From Streptomyces sp. NRRL S-340 (GTDB lineage: Bacteria; Actinomycetota; Actinomycetes; Streptomycetales; Streptomycetaceae), in NCBI RefSeq assembly GCF_000720185.1, contig NZ_JOIY01000018.1, positions 1 through 64,000 of the forward strand: 64,000 nucleotides of DNA, in the 5' to 3' direction. Under the pieces are notes generated by a model, which ran no database searches, was not told where the DNA came from, and worked only from the letters and a program-made list of their open reading frames with translations. A program made the position numbers and the translations under genes. Below, one piece after another: positions 9,091 through 20,876 of the stretch (its first letter is position 1; each line of letters opens with the position of its first letter).

Positions 9091-9354
9091 GCGGCCCGGG
9101 GGCCGAGGGACCCCCGATCGCCCGGCGGGGTGGGTGGGCGCCCGGCAGACCGGCAACCCCGTGACGCGGGCCCATGGCCCCGCTCAGGACCCCCGCCGCG
9201 GGGCGCCTGCGCCCGGTGTCCCGTCCGCGCCCATGGAACCCGGACGGAAACGCGGAGGCCGGGCGGCCTCCTGCGCCCGGGGTGACCGCAGCGTGGGCGG
9301 AGAGCGCGAGCCCGTGGTGTGGCGTTGTCAGTGGCGTGGTGCAGCATCGGAGAT

Positions 9355-10803
9355 GTGAGAACCGCGCCCACGATCCTGCATCTCGACATGGATGCCTTCT
9401 TCGCCCAGGCGGAGCAGGCGTCCAAGCCGAGCCTGCGGGGGAAGGCCGTCGTGGTGGGAGGACTCGGACCGCGCGGTGTGGTCGCCACCGCGTCCTACGA
9501 GGCACGGGTCTTCGGCGTCCACTCCGCTATGCCGATGGCCCAGGCGCGCCGGCTGGCGCCGAACGCCGCGTACCTGGTGCCGCGCTTCGGCTTCTACCGG
9601 TCCATCAGCGAACAGGTGATGGAGCTGCTGCGGGCCCTGTCGCCGCTCGTGGAGCCGCTCAGCCTGGACGAGGCGTTCGTGGACCTGGAGGCCGGGGGAG
9701 CGGCCTGGGACGAGGCCTCCGCCCGGCTGGCGGGAGCGAGACTGCGCGCCGACATCCGTGCCGTCACCGGACTGACCGGCTCGGTCGGACTGGCCGCCTC
9801 CAAGATGCTCGCCAAGATCGCCTCCGAGCAGGCCAAGCCCGACGGTCTCGTGCTCATCGAGCCCGGCACGGAGCGGGCCCTCCTCGGTCCCCTGCCGGTG
9901 CGGACCCTGCCGGGGGTGGGGCCCGCGACGGGGGACCATCTGCGGCGGGCGGGGATCCACACCGTCGACGAACTCGCCGAGGCCGGTGAGGCCGAACTGG
10001 TACGGCTGCTGGGCAAGGCGCACGGGCAGGCACTGCACGCCATGGCTCTGGCCCACGACGAGCGGCCCGTCGTCGCCGAGCGGGAGGCCAAGTCGGTGTC
10101 GGTCGAGGACACCTACGACGTCGACATCCACGACCGGCTGCGGGTCGGCCTGGAGGTCCAGCGGCTTGCCGACCGGTGCGTCCAGCGGCTGCGCGGTTCC
10201 GGGCTCTCCGGGCGCACCATCGTGCTCAAGGTGCGGCGCTACGACTTCTCCACCCTGACCCGGTCCGAGACGCTGCGCGGGCCCACCGACGACCCGGCGG
10301 TGGTCCGGGAGGCGGCGGCCCGGCTGCTGGACTCCGTGGACACCACCGGCGGGGTGCGCCTGCTCGGCGTGGGCGTGTCAGGGCTCGCCGACTACACGCA
10401 GGAGGACCTGTTCGCGCAGGCCGCCGGGGCGGGGACGGAGAGTCCCGCAGAGGAGTCGGCGGGGCCCTCCGTCCCCGCGGCGGCCCCGCAGGACACCGCG
10501 CCCGTCGAGCGCCACTGGCCCGCGGGCCACGACGTCACGCATGCCGAACACGGTCACGGCTGGGTGCAGGGCAGCGGCATCGGCCGGGTCACCGTCCGGT
10601 TCGAGACGCCCGGCTCGCAGCCGGGGCGGGTGCGGACCTTCCGTGTCGACGACCCGGCGCTGCAACCGGCGGACCCGTTGCCGCTGGTGCGGCGAAGACC
10701 GGCGGATCCGGCCGCGCAGTCCTCGGCTGCGCCGTCTTCGGCCGCCGCGTGTACCGCCGCCGCGCCTTCCGCGGGGAGCGGGGAGGCCGGCGGCCGGAAC
10801 TGA
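9355..10803 (+). CDS. dinB: DNA polymerase IV (Y family)
   Basis: 482-residue translesion polymerase. Catalytic acidic residues are present: Asp11 in LDMDAFFA, and Asp105-Glu106 in SLDEAFVD. The helix-hairpin-helix (LPGVGPATGDHLRRAGI) and little-finger domain follow, and a beta-clamp-binding motif QEDLF begins at residue 349. Unlike E. coli DinB (351 residues), about 130 further residues follow, with a conserved block (HGHGWVQGSGIGRVTVRFET) that I also associate with other Streptomyces homologues; its role is unknown. GTG 9355 opens the usual VRTAPTILHLDMD start. The C terminus is Ala/Ser rich and likely disordered. Confidence 0.9.
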   Translation: MRTAPTILHLDMDAFFAQAEQASKPSLRGKAVVVGGLGPRGVVATASYEARVFGVHSAMPMAQARRLAPNAAYLVPRFGFYRSISEQVMELLRALSPLVEPLSLDEAFVDLEAGGAAWDEASARLAGARLRADIRAVTGLTGSVGLAASKMLAKIASEQAKPDGLVLIEPGTERALLGPLPVRTLPGVGPATGDHLRRAGIHTVDELAEAGEAELVRLLGKAHGQALHAMALAHDERPVVAEREAKSVSVEDTYDVDIHDRLRVGLEVQRLADRCVQRLRGSGLSGRTIVLKVRRYDFSTLTRSETLRGPTDDPAVVREAAARLLDSVDTTGGVRLLGVGVSGLADYTQEDLFAQAAGAGTESPAEESAGPSVPAAAPQDTAPVERHWPAGHDVTHAEHGHGWVQGSGIGRVTVRFETPGSQPGRVRTFRVDDPALQPADPLPLVRRRPADPAAQSSAAPSSAAACTAAAPSAGSGEAGGRN

Positions 10804-10937
10804 GGGAAGCGGGGGAGGGAGTGCGACCTGCGGTACTGGACGGAGGAGTCCCCGGCCGGTGGCCGGTGCGGCGGCGGTGCCGGTGTGGGTGAGTCGGCGG
10901 GTGGACCGTGCCGCGCCCGGCCGGGGCCGGGGAACCT

Positions 10938-11315
10938 TCAGGAATCCTCCGAGCCCGATCCCGCCAGCTTGCCGAAGTCGCGGTCCGGGAGGGCTGCGGG
11001 CGGAGCGAGGTCGAGGCCGTAGTGGTGGTAGAGCTGGATCTCCTGCTCGGGGGAGAGGTGGCGGCCGACGCCGAAGTCGGGTGCCTCCTTGATCAGGGAG
11101 CGGTCGAAGGGGATGTGGAGGGCGCCCTCGACCAGTTCACTGGGCTCCAGGGGCACGAAGGCGTCCCGGGAGAACAGTCCGGTGCGTATGGCGGCCCACT
11201 CGGGCACTCCGGTGGCGTCGTCGAGGTAGACCTCGTCCACCGTGCCGATCTTGTTGCCGTTGCGGTCGAACGCCTTGCGGCCGATCAGGTTGCGCGGATC
11301 GATCTCGGTCAGCAC
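10938..11315 (-). CDS. PRC-barrel domain protein
   Basis: 125-residue soluble protein with a PRC barrel at about residues 1-85 (NLIGRKAFDRNGNKIGTVDE, VPEWAAIRTGLF) and a short C-terminal tail. PRC barrels occur in RimM and photosynthetic reaction centres and act as small protein-interaction folds; no activity is assigned here. GTG at 11315 is preferred because GGAGGG lies 6 nt upstream. It is convergent with dinB and divergent from the glycine riboswitch/gcvP unit. Confidence 0.85.
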   Translation of the reverse strand: MLTEIDPRNLIGRKAFDRNGNKIGTVDEVYLDDATGVPEWAAIRTGLFSRDAFVPLEPSELVEGALHIPFDRSLIKEAPDFGVGRHLSPEQEIQLYHHYGLDLAPPAALPDRDFGKLAGSGSEDS

Positions 11316-11433
11316 GGTCCCTCCACTTGGTCGCACCTCATCCGTAAGCACTACAAAAGAGCACATTCGGCGGGGCGGCCACTCGAAGGCTCCGGCTCAC
11401 GGGCCGCTGGTACCCTGGCAGCGGCTGCTGACC

Positions 11434-11640
11434 CCGTGCGGGAGAGTCCTCCAGCACGATCGGAGGCGCCGAAGGAGCAAATCCTCCCCGGAATCTCTCA
11501 GGCCCACGTACCGCACGGACGAGGTCACTCTGGAAAGCAGAGCGGGTGTCGACGGCTTCCGCTCTCACCGACGGTGAAAACCGGGTGCCCACGGGCGGCC
11601 CGGTGAAGCTCTCAGGTTGAGATGACAGAGGGGGAGGCCG
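11434..11640 (+). promoter_or_regulatory. Tandem glycine riboswitch (gcvT motif)
   Basis: Two consecutive glycine aptamers are visible. The first runs from GCGGGAGAGTCCTCC through GGCGCCGAAGGAGCAA to CGGAATCTCTCAGGC (to about 11510); the second from about 11518 with GGTCACTCTGGAAAGCAGAG, the CACCGACGGTG stem and GTGAAGCTCTCAGGTTGAG. This is the classical cooperative tandem arrangement. It lies about 60 nt before the gcvP start and should switch gcvP on when glycine is plentiful. The start of the transcript was not identified. Confidence 0.93.
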
Positions 11641-11699
11641 TCGGGACACCCGCGCCGTGGTGTCCCTCGAAGGTCGCGTCAGACCAGGAGGCCTCCGCA

Positions 11700-14585
<2,886 letters not shown>

Positions 14586-14614
14586 GCGGCGCGGGACGCC
14601 CGCACCGCGACCGC

Positions 14615-14661
14615 AGGGCTCCGCCCCGGTCCTCCCGTGAGGGGGGCCGGGGCGGAGCCCT
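14615..14661. terminator. Strong bidirectional hairpin between gcvP and the TOBE gene
   Basis: A perfect 15-bp inverted repeat AGGGCTCCGCCCCGG / CCGGGGCGGAGCCCT, extended inward by a G-rich arm pairing with CCTCCC. It sits between convergent genes and can stop transcription from both sides. Confidence 0.8.
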
Positions 14662-14685
14662 CTCGCGTGGGCGCGGGCGGGCGGC

Positions 14686-15090
14686 TCAGGTCCGGTCGAT
14701 GTGCACGTTCGTCGACTTCACGCGGGCGGTGGCCTCCATGCCGACCTCCAGGCCCAGTTCCTCGACGGCCTCCCGGGTCAGCAGGGAGACCAGCCGGTGC
14801 GGGCCGGCCTGGATCTCGACCTGGGCGGCGACGTCGCCGAGCTTGATGGCGGTCACGATGCCGGGGAAGGCGTTGCGGACCGAGGTGTAGGAGGGGTCCT
14901 CCTCGCCGCCGCCCGTTCCGGCCAGCTCCACCGAGAACGCGGCGAGGTCCCGTCCGTCGACGAGCCGCCGCCCGTTCTCGTCGCGGTGGGTGGCCACCCG
15001 GCCCGCGTCCGCCCACCGGCGTGCGGTGTCCGGACTGACGCCGAGGAGACGGGCGGCCTGGCCGATGGTGTAGGACTGCATGCCGGTCAC
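14686..15090 (-). CDS. HTH / TOBE (molbindin-like) protein
   Basis: 134 residues: an excisionase/MerR-like helix-turn-helix at about 5-55 (YTIGQAARLLGVSPDTARRW) joined to a TOBE/Mop domain at about 68-132 (RNAFPGIVTAIKLGDVAAQV ... VGMEATARVKSTNVHI). Mop domains bind molybdate or tungstate; with the HTH this could be a small ModE-like sensor or molybdate store. No mod transport genes are adjacent, so the ligand is an inference from the family. GTG 15090 is taken; ATG 15081 (MQSYTIGQ) is equally plausible. Confidence 0.85.
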   Translation of the reverse strand: MTGMQSYTIGQAARLLGVSPDTARRWADAGRVATHRDENGRRLVDGRDLAAFSVELAGTGGGEEDPSYTSVRNAFPGIVTAIKLGDVAAQVEIQAGPHRLVSLLTREAVEELGLEVGMEATARVKSTNVHIDRT

Positions 15091-15297
15091 GATAAGGCTC
15101 CGCGGAAAGCGCGGCGGACGCAGGGGCGCGCCCGTGGGCGGCGCCGGCGGTCAGGGCCCGCTGCGCGCTCGCCCTGGGGCTGCCGCCAGGCGTTGGGACC
15201 GCCGTCAGGGGCTCCCGGGCCGGCTCCGCGGCCCTAGCGTCGCAGCGGCCCTGCGCGGAGGCCGCCGGGCGCGAGCGGGCCGCGGCCGGGGGCGGGC

Positions 15298-17247
15298 TCA
15301 GGCGGTGTGGACGTGGGGCCGCTTGGCGCGGTCCGGTTCCGCCTCCCGCAGGACCTCGCGGGTGACGGGGGCGACCTCGCCCTGCCCGAAGAGGAAGAAG
15401 CGGAGGAAGTTGCGGAACGGGTTGCCCTCGGTCCACTCGAAATAGATGTGCGGGGTGTGGCCCGTCGTGTCGCGGACGTGCAGGAGCAGGGCGGCCAGGG
15501 CGTTCGGGACGGAGGAGGACTCCAGCGACAGGACGCGGTAGCGGCCGTGCAGGACCTCGCCGCGCACCTTGAGGCCCGCCTCGAACTCGGAGGGATCGGT
15601 GACCGTCACCTCCGCGAAGACGAAGTCCTCCGTGTCCGGGATGTCGTTGTCGGAGCGGATCTGTTCGATCTTGTCACGGTACTCGGCCTTGTCCCGCCGG
15701 TCGGGCTCGTTGGCGATGAACCGGATCTTGCGGCTGGCGATGTCCCTGACGAAACGTTCCGCCATGGGGTCGAGCGTCACGCTGGTCACCCGCAGCTCGA
15801 AGGCACGGGCCAGCCGGGACAGCAGCGAGACCAGGATGATCCCGGCGATGAAACAGGCACCGATCTTCACACCGTCGGGCCGCTCGATGACGTTCACGAC
15901 GGTCGTGTACAGGAACACGGTGGCGATCACCGCGAACCCCACGGTCCACTTGCGCTGCCCGGCCTTGTGGGCGGCGATGGTCACGGCGATGGCCGCGGAG
16001 CTGATCAGCACGAGCACACCGGTGGCGTAGGCGCCACCCTGCTTGTCCACGTTGGCGTCGAAGATCCAGGTGACCACGAAGGCGATCAGGGTGAAGACGA
16101 TGACCATGGGGCGCACCGCGCGGGCCCAGTGCGGGGCCATGCCGTAGCGCGGGAGGTAGCGCGGCATCAGGTTGAGCAGCCCGGCCATCGCGGAGGCGCC
16201 GGCGAACCACAGGATCGCGATGGTCGAGATGTCGTAGACCGTGCCGAAGGTGTTCCCGATGTAGTGGTGCGCGAGGTAGGCCAGGGCACGCCCGTTGGCC
16301 TTGCCGCCGGCCTTGAACTCCGCCGCCGGGATCAGCAGCGTGGTGATGAAGCTGGTGGCGATCAGGAAGCAGCTCATGATCAGCGCGGCCGTGGTGAGCA
16401 GCTTCTTCGTGTCCCGGATCCGGCCGGCGGGCCGCTCCTCGGTGTCGGCCGCGTCGCCCCTGACGTGCGGCATCACGGCGACGCCGGTCTCGAAGCCGGA
16501 CAGGCCGAGCGCGAGCTTGGGGAAGACCAGCAGGGCCACGCCGACCATGGCGAAGACGCTGCTGTGCTGGACGGTCAGGGCGCTGGTCCAGTCGGTCACC
16601 AGGTGACCGGCGGTGATGACGTGCCACAGCCCGACGACCACCACCACGACGTTCAGGACGAGGTAGATGCCGACCAGCGCCACCGCGACGCCGATGGCCT
16701 CCAGGAAGCCCTTGAGGAACACCGCGCCCAGCAGCGCCACCAGCAGGAGCGTGATCAGCATCTGGTGGCTGTGCAGGGAGCTGGTCAGGTGCGGGTTCTC
16801 CACCAGGTGGGTCGAGGCGTCCGCGGCCGACAGGGTGATGGTGATGAGGAAGTCCGTGGCGGCGAAGCCGAGCAGGGTCAGGACGAACAGCTTGCCCTGC
16901 CAGAACGACAGCAGCCGCTCCAGCATGGCGATCGACCCCTCGCCGTGCGGGCTCTCCTCGGCCACCCTGCGGTACACCGGCAGCGCGCCCACCAGGGTGA
17001 CGAGCACCAGGACGAGGGTGGCGACGGGCGACAGCAGTCCGGCGGCCAGCGCCGCGATGCCCGGCTGATAGCCCAGGGTGGAGAAGTAGTCGACACCGGT
17101 CAGACACATGACCCGCCACCAGCGCTGCCCCTTGTGCGGGGGCTCGGGTACGGCGTGCGGCGCCTGCTGTATGCCCTTGCCCATGTCGGACAGGCCCTCC
17201 AGCATCCAGGCGCGCAGACGGCTGGGAGGGTGTTCGGTGATGGCCAT
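15298..17247 (-). CDS. APC-superfamily permease with C-terminal cytoplasmic domain
   Basis: 649-residue membrane transporter with about 12 hydrophobic segments between residues 60 and 480 ([20 protein letters not shown] near the first helix) and a charged cytoplasmic C-terminal region of about 150 residues ([20 protein letters not shown]). Annotated relatives are called amino-acid permeases; size and tail also recall KimA/KUP potassium transporters, so the substrate is open. ATG 17247 has AGGAG 9 nt upstream. In the upstream gap a TTGACG occurs on this strand next to an AT-rich patch (17380-17405), but I could not place a convincing -10. Confidence 0.8.
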   Translation of the reverse strand: MAITEHPPSRLRAWMLEGLSDMGKGIQQAPHAVPEPPHKGQRWWRVMCLTGVDYFSTLGYQPGIAALAAGLLSPVATLVLVLVTLVGALPVYRRVAEESPHGEGSIAMLERLLSFWQGKLFVLTLLGFAATDFLITITLSAADASTHLVENPHLTSSLHSHQMLITLLLVALLGAVFLKGFLEAIGVAVALVGIYLVLNVVVVVVGLWHVITAGHLVTDWTSALTVQHSSVFAMVGVALLVFPKLALGLSGFETGVAVMPHVRGDAADTEERPAGRIRDTKKLLTTAALIMSCFLIATSFITTLLIPAAEFKAGGKANGRALAYLAHHYIGNTFGTVYDISTIAILWFAGASAMAGLLNLMPRYLPRYGMAPHWARAVRPMVIVFTLIAFVVTWIFDANVDKQGGAYATGVLVLISSAAIAVTIAAHKAGQRKWTVGFAVIATVFLYTTVVNVIERPDGVKIGACFIAGIILVSLLSRLARAFELRVTSVTLDPMAERFVRDIASRKIRFIANEPDRRDKAEYRDKIEQIRSDNDIPDTEDFVFAEVTVTDPSEFEAGLKVRGEVLHGRYRVLSLESSSVPNALAALLLHVRDTTGHTPHIYFEWTEGNPFRNFLRFFLFGQGEVAPVTREVLREAEPDRAKRPHVHTA

Positions 17248-17525
17248 CGGCCCTGCTCCTGAGGTGCGGCTCAGCCCGGCGTGCGGCTCAGCGTGGGAAT
17301 CCGGCCGGACCGGCGGACGGGGCCCCAGCGTATGCGGAGCGTGACGTTCGGGCCCTGTGTACCGGGGTGGGCGCGCGTCAATCTTCCGTTAATAACGACC
17401 GGGGCGCCGCGCCCGTTCACCCGGGTGCACGACCGGGCGCCCGCATCGGCGCGGTCCGTCCGGCGGCTGGTGAGCGCGGTCCGCGGGGTGCTCGGCTCAC
17501 GGCCGCAGGGTGCGCGGTGCCCGGC

Positions 17526-18083
17526 TCATGGCTCCAGTCCCGAGATGCGGAAGACGGTGAGGGCCGTCTCGCGGTCCACCTGCTCGGCCAGGTCGCGCAG
17601 TGCGCTCCGGCCGTACCGCAGACAGCCGCTCGCCGCCGACTTGCGGGCATCCTCCTCGAGTCGGCACCACAGGGCGGGGTTGTCGACGAGGGTCCGGGGA
17701 TCGATCTCGACGCGGGCGCCGAGCGCGTCCCGCAGGACCAGGCGCCGTGAGACGCCGTCCATGACCCGCACCGACACCAGCCGGTCCGTACGCACCCGTC
17801 GGTGACGCAGCGGCGCACACGCGGCGAGCCAGCCCTCACCGGCACTCACGCGGGTCGGGCAGAGCGCGCCCAAGAGGCCGGCCGACAGGGCGAGCCAGAG
17901 CACCGCGCGCCACCAGGTGAGGCCGCCGGTGCCCCCGTCGATCGACAGCAGCAGGCCGAACAGCGCCACCGCGCAGCGCACGGCGGTGCGCAGATCCCCC
18001 GTCCAGCGGCGGTCGCGGGCCACCGGGACGGAGCGCCACGCGGGCATCCCCGCCGTCGGCCGCGTGTCGGAGCAGTGCCTCAT
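17526..18083 (-). CDS. Small two-helix membrane protein, function unknown
   Basis: 185 residues with two adjacent transmembrane helices at about residues 30-75 (AVRCAVALFGLLLSI and WWRAVLWLALSAGLLGALC) and a soluble C-terminal half that looks like a membrane-anchored bacterial PH-type domain (RVRTDRLVSVRVMDGVSRRL). ATG 18083 is chosen because TAGCGT lies 7 nt upstream on this strand, the leaderless arrangement, and the longer frame upstream has no such signal. No partner is evident: it lies between the APC permease and a divergent GH43 gene. Confidence 0.65.
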   Translation of the reverse strand: MRHCSDTRPTAGMPAWRSVPVARDRRWTGDLRTAVRCAVALFGLLLSIDGGTGGLTWWRAVLWLALSAGLLGALCPTRVSAGEGWLAACAPLRHRRVRTDRLVSVRVMDGVSRRLVLRDALGARVEIDPRTLVDNPALWCRLEEDARKSAASGCLRYGRSALRDLAEQVDRETALTVFRISGLEP

Positions 18084-18433
18084 GACATCCACGCTAGGGC
18101 GCGCCCGTGGTGCGGGCGAGGCCTCTTGACACGCCTCTGACGCGGCGCCGTCCGTTCTTGACGCCCCGCCTGCGCCCTTCCGGCGCGCGGGGCGCGGGGC
18201 GCCGGGAAGCATCCGCCTCTCGCGATCTGGCCGCGATCTTGCCGGCGCTCCCGGCCGCCCTTACAGTGCGAGCGAGATCGCAAGATTCGCCGTATCCGGC
18301 GAAACATTCGTGACGGGCGAGCCGAGACGCCCGTGCGGGGCGTGTGTACGAGACGTGCGTGCGTACGGGACGCCCGTGGCGGGACGTGAGTGCGGGACAT
18401 GTGGCCGAGACGTTCAGGAAGGGGCCGGCATCC
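18084..18433. other. Divergent intergenic region before the GH43 gene
   Basis: Besides the promoter and palindrome annotated separately, this 350-nt gap holds the leaderless -10 box of the minus-strand membrane protein (TAGCGT at 18096-18091) and a long untranslated leader of about 160 nt for the GH43 gene. That leader repeats GTGCGTACG / GAGACG-like elements. I see no further coding sequence. Confidence 0.5.
18239..18310 (+). promoter_or_regulatory. Promoter and operator-like palindrome of the GH43 gene
   Basis: TTGCCG (18239-18244), 17 nt, TACAGT (18262-18267) forms a promoter. Just downstream of the predicted transcript start is the palindrome TTCGCCG-TATC-CGGCGAA (18286-18303), overlapping a second repeat CGAA-ACA-TTCG (18300-18310). 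Position and symmetry suggest repressor binding. I recall CGAA-N-TTCG motifs for the Streptomyces xylosidase repressor BxlR, which resembles this. Confidence 0.6.
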
Positions 18434-19969
18434 ATGCGGGCGTACGACAATCCGGTGATCCCCGGCTTTCATCCCGATCCCAGCGTGTGCCGGGTCGGGG
18501 AGGACTACTACCTGGTGTGTTCCAGCTTCGAGTACTTTCCCGGGGTCCCGCTCCTCCACAGCCGGGACCTGGTCCACTGGCGGCAGATCGGCAACGTCCT
18601 CGACCGGCCCGGGCAACTGCGGCTGCCGGCCGGGCTGCCCGCCTCCGCCGGCGTCTACGCCCCGACGATCAGGTACCACGAGGGCCGCTTTTACGTGATC
18701 ACCACCAGCGTCGGCGGCGGCGGGAACTTCCTCGTCACCGCGGACCGCCCCGAGGGGCCGTGGTCGGACCCGGTCTGGATCGATCTGCCCGGCATCGACC
18801 CCGACCTCGCCTGGGACGACGAGGGGAACTGCTGGTGCGCCGTGGCCGGCGTGGGGCTGGCCCGTATCGACCCGGGGACGGGCAAGGCGCTGGAGGGCCC
18901 GCTGAAGGTGTGGTCCGGGACCGGGATGCGGGACCCGGAGGCGCCCCACCTGTACCGGATCGGCGACTGGTGGTACCTGCTGGTGGCCGAGGGCGGCACG
19001 GCGCACGGGCACAGCGTCTCGGTCGCCCGGGCGCGTTCGCCGCGCGGCCCCTATGAACCAGCGCCCGGCAACCCGGTCCTCTCCCACCGCAGCACCGGTC
19101 TTCCGGTCCAGTGCACCGGCCACGGCGACCTCGTGCGGGCCGCGGACGGGACCTGGTGGATGGTGCTGCTGGGGACCCGACCCCGGGGGTACTTCCCCGA
19201 GTTCCACGTGCTCGGCCGGGAGACCTTCCTGGTACCGGTGGAGTGGGTGGACGGATGGCCGCAGGCCGGGCCGGTCCAGGAGCGGCACCCGGCCCCGGCG
19301 GCCTGGCACCCGCTGCCGCCGGAACCGGTGCGGGACGACTTCGACACACCCGCTCTCGCGCCGCACTGGATCTCTCCGCGCGGCAGGGAGGACGGCTCCT
19401 GGTCGCTCGGCCACCGGCCGGGGTGGCTGACGCTGCAGGCGACCGGGGACAGCCTCGACCGGCCCGGCCACACCTTCGTCGGCCGCAGGCAGCAGCATCC
19501 GGACTGCCGCGCGCAGGCCCGCCTCGACCCGGGATCGAGCCGGGCGGGGCTGTCCGTCCGCCTGGACGAGGCGCACCACTACGACCTGGAGATCCACGGC
19601 GGGACGGCGAGCGTGATCGCCCGGATCGGGCCGGTGCGGCAGCGGATCGCCGCGCATCCCGTACCGCCGGGACCGCTCGTCCTCAGCGTCGGCATCCGCA
19701 CGTCGGACGTGCCGCCGCCCACGGTCACGGCCCCGGGAGGTGCGGCACCCGGGCTGCGGTCGGGCGGCCCCGACGCGGTCGCCTTCTCGGTGGAAGGGCC
19801 GGAAGGAACGGTACGTCTGGCCGAACTCGACGGGCGGTACCTGTCCACCCAGGTCGCCACCGGCTTCACCGGCCGGGTGATCGGCATGTACGTGACCGAG
19901 GGCAGCGCGGCCTTCGACTGGTTCGCGTACGAGCCGGGGTCCCCTTCGGGGGCGGCTCACGGCGAGTGA
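18434..19969 (+). CDS. Glycoside hydrolase family 43, probable beta-xylosidase / arabinofuranosidase
   Basis: 511 residues. The five-bladed beta-propeller catalytic domain spans about 5-310 with catalytic base Asp15 (GFHPDPS), pKa-modulating Asp122 (LPGIDPD) and acid Glu169 (RDPEAPH). A C-terminal concanavalin-like domain (about 325-500, DDFDTPALAPHWISPRGRED) matches the extension of xylan-active GH43 enzymes. There is no signal peptide, so it should act in the cytoplasm on imported xylo- or arabino-oligosaccharides. ATG 18434 follows GGAAGGGG. It is a single gene with its own operator; no sugar ABC transporter is adjacent, which is unusual for such an enzyme. Confidence 0.88.
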   Translation: MRAYDNPVIPGFHPDPSVCRVGEDYYLVCSSFEYFPGVPLLHSRDLVHWRQIGNVLDRPGQLRLPAGLPASAGVYAPTIRYHEGRFYVITTSVGGGGNFLVTADRPEGPWSDPVWIDLPGIDPDLAWDDEGNCWCAVAGVGLARIDPGTGKALEGPLKVWSGTGMRDPEAPHLYRIGDWWYLLVAEGGTAHGHSVSVARARSPRGPYEPAPGNPVLSHRSTGLPVQCTGHGDLVRAADGTWWMVLLGTRPRGYFPEFHVLGRETFLVPVEWVDGWPQAGPVQERHPAPAAWHPLPPEPVRDDFDTPALAPHWISPRGREDGSWSLGHRPGWLTLQATGDSLDRPGHTFVGRRQQHPDCRAQARLDPGSSRAGLSVRLDEAHHYDLEIHGGTASVIARIGPVRQRIAAHPVPPGPLVLSVGIRTSDVPPPTVTAPGGAAPGLRSGGPDAVAFSVEGPEGTVRLAELDGRYLSTQVATGFTGRVIGMYVTEGSAAFDWFAYEPGSPSGAAHGE

Positions 19970-19996
19970 CGGGTCGCGTCTGCGGGGGAGACGCGG

Positions 19997-20033
19997 AGGG
20001 GCCGGGCCGCACGGGGTGTGCGGACCGGCCCCT
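19997..20033. terminator. Long hairpin terminator after the GH43 gene
   Basis: AGGGGCCGG pairs with CCGGCCCCT and, inside it, CCGCAC pairs with GTGCGG, giving a 15-bp stem with one bulge on each side. It sits between convergent genes. Confidence 0.75.
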
Positions 20034-20113
20034 GATGGTGCGCGGGCGGCGCTGCCGTTCGCGGCGCCGCCCGGTCGTGCTCAGCGCGGGCCCGTGCCCG
20101 ATGCCCGGCCGCT

Positions 20114-20159
20114 CTCGTGTTCCGTGCCCGGTCGTGCTCGTGTTCCGTGCCCGGTCGTG
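20114..20159. repeat. Two tandem 23-bp repeats
   Basis: Two perfect head-to-tail copies of a 23-bp unit starting CTCGTGTTCCGTGCCCGGTC, directly before the end of the DUF5999 gene and outside any coding frame I would accept. Confidence 0.85.
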
Positions 20160-20164
20160 CCCGA

Positions 20165-20371
20165 TCAGGCGGCGGTCATCACCCGGTCGGCGCCCAGCGG
20201 GCGGTGCGGGGCGATGATCTGGCCGTCCGGCAGAAGCTCACCGGTGTCCTCGAAGAGCAGGACGCCGTTGCACAGCAGGCTCCAGCCCTGCTCCGGGTGA
20301 TGCGCCACGAGACGGGCGGATTCCCGGTCGGCGGAGTCGGCTGAGGGACACGGTGGCTGGTGCTGGCACAT
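20165..20371 (-). CDS. DUF5999 family small protein
   Basis: 68-residue Streptomyces protein of the DUF5999 family, recognised by MCQHQPPCPSADSADRESAR at the start, EQGWSLLCNGVLLFEDTGEL in the middle and the IAPHRPLGADRV end. Cys2, Cys8 and a further Cys are the only candidates for metal binding. Function unknown. ATG 20371 is where family similarity begins; a longer frame upstream is a mere extension. Expression is expected from the 500-nt upstream region. Confidence 0.8.
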   Translation of the reverse strand: MCQHQPPCPSADSADRESARLVAHHPEQGWSLLCNGVLLFEDTGELLPDGQIIAPHRPLGADRVMTAA

Positions 20372-20876
20372 GGGTGGGATCTCTCGTCGCGTCGTGTGGT
20401 CCGGGATGGCTGTCGTGTGTGTCCTGCGGCTGGTGGCATGCTCCATGGCCGCCCCCCGTTTGATGATGAGTCGGACTGGGTCCAGTGTTGCCCCGCGGAC
20501 GTGATTCCGCAGGAATATCGCGGCACCGCCTCTCACAGATTCAGGACGCGTCACCCGCGCGAGCGGTTCACCTGCACCGCACGGTCCCTTCGGGTGGTTC
20601 GAGGGGGCCGGATGGGGCTAGTCCGGTCGGGTCACCTGGCCGTTCGGCTCCTGATCTGCTCAGGGGAGCGTGGTTTGACTCTGGTGAGCGGCCGTACGGA
20701 TCGGGTGGCACGGCCCGCGGGTGCGGAGGCCGATGCCGATATGGATGTGGATACCGGACGCCGAGACAGAGAGCACCCCGCTGCCAGGTGCCCGGCAGCG
20801 GGGTGGGGGGGCGGCGGAGAGGGCTCGGGACCGCCTCAGGACTCAGGGGCCAGGCGGCGCGGGCGGATCGGGCGGC
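20372..20876. other. Intergenic region of about 500 nt
   Basis: No supported gene. The part next to the DUF5999 gene is its 5' region on the minus strand. It is less GC-rich around 20455-20530 and contains the near-palindrome GATTCC-GCA-GGAATATC (about 20502-20518). The far end holds the terminator of the next minus-strand gene. Confidence 0.5.
20775..20804 (-). terminator. Hairpin terminator of the 194-residue protein gene
   Basis: Perfect 11-bp inverted repeat ACCCCGCTGCC / GGCAGCGGGGT with an 8-nt loop, about 70 nt past the stop of the minus-strand gene at 20877. Confidence 0.7.

Noticed and set aside
18120..18160. TTGACA at 18126 as promoter of the GH43 gene
   Set aside because: No TANNNT box at a suitable distance downstream; the TTGCCG-N17-TACAGT pair closer to the gene is better.
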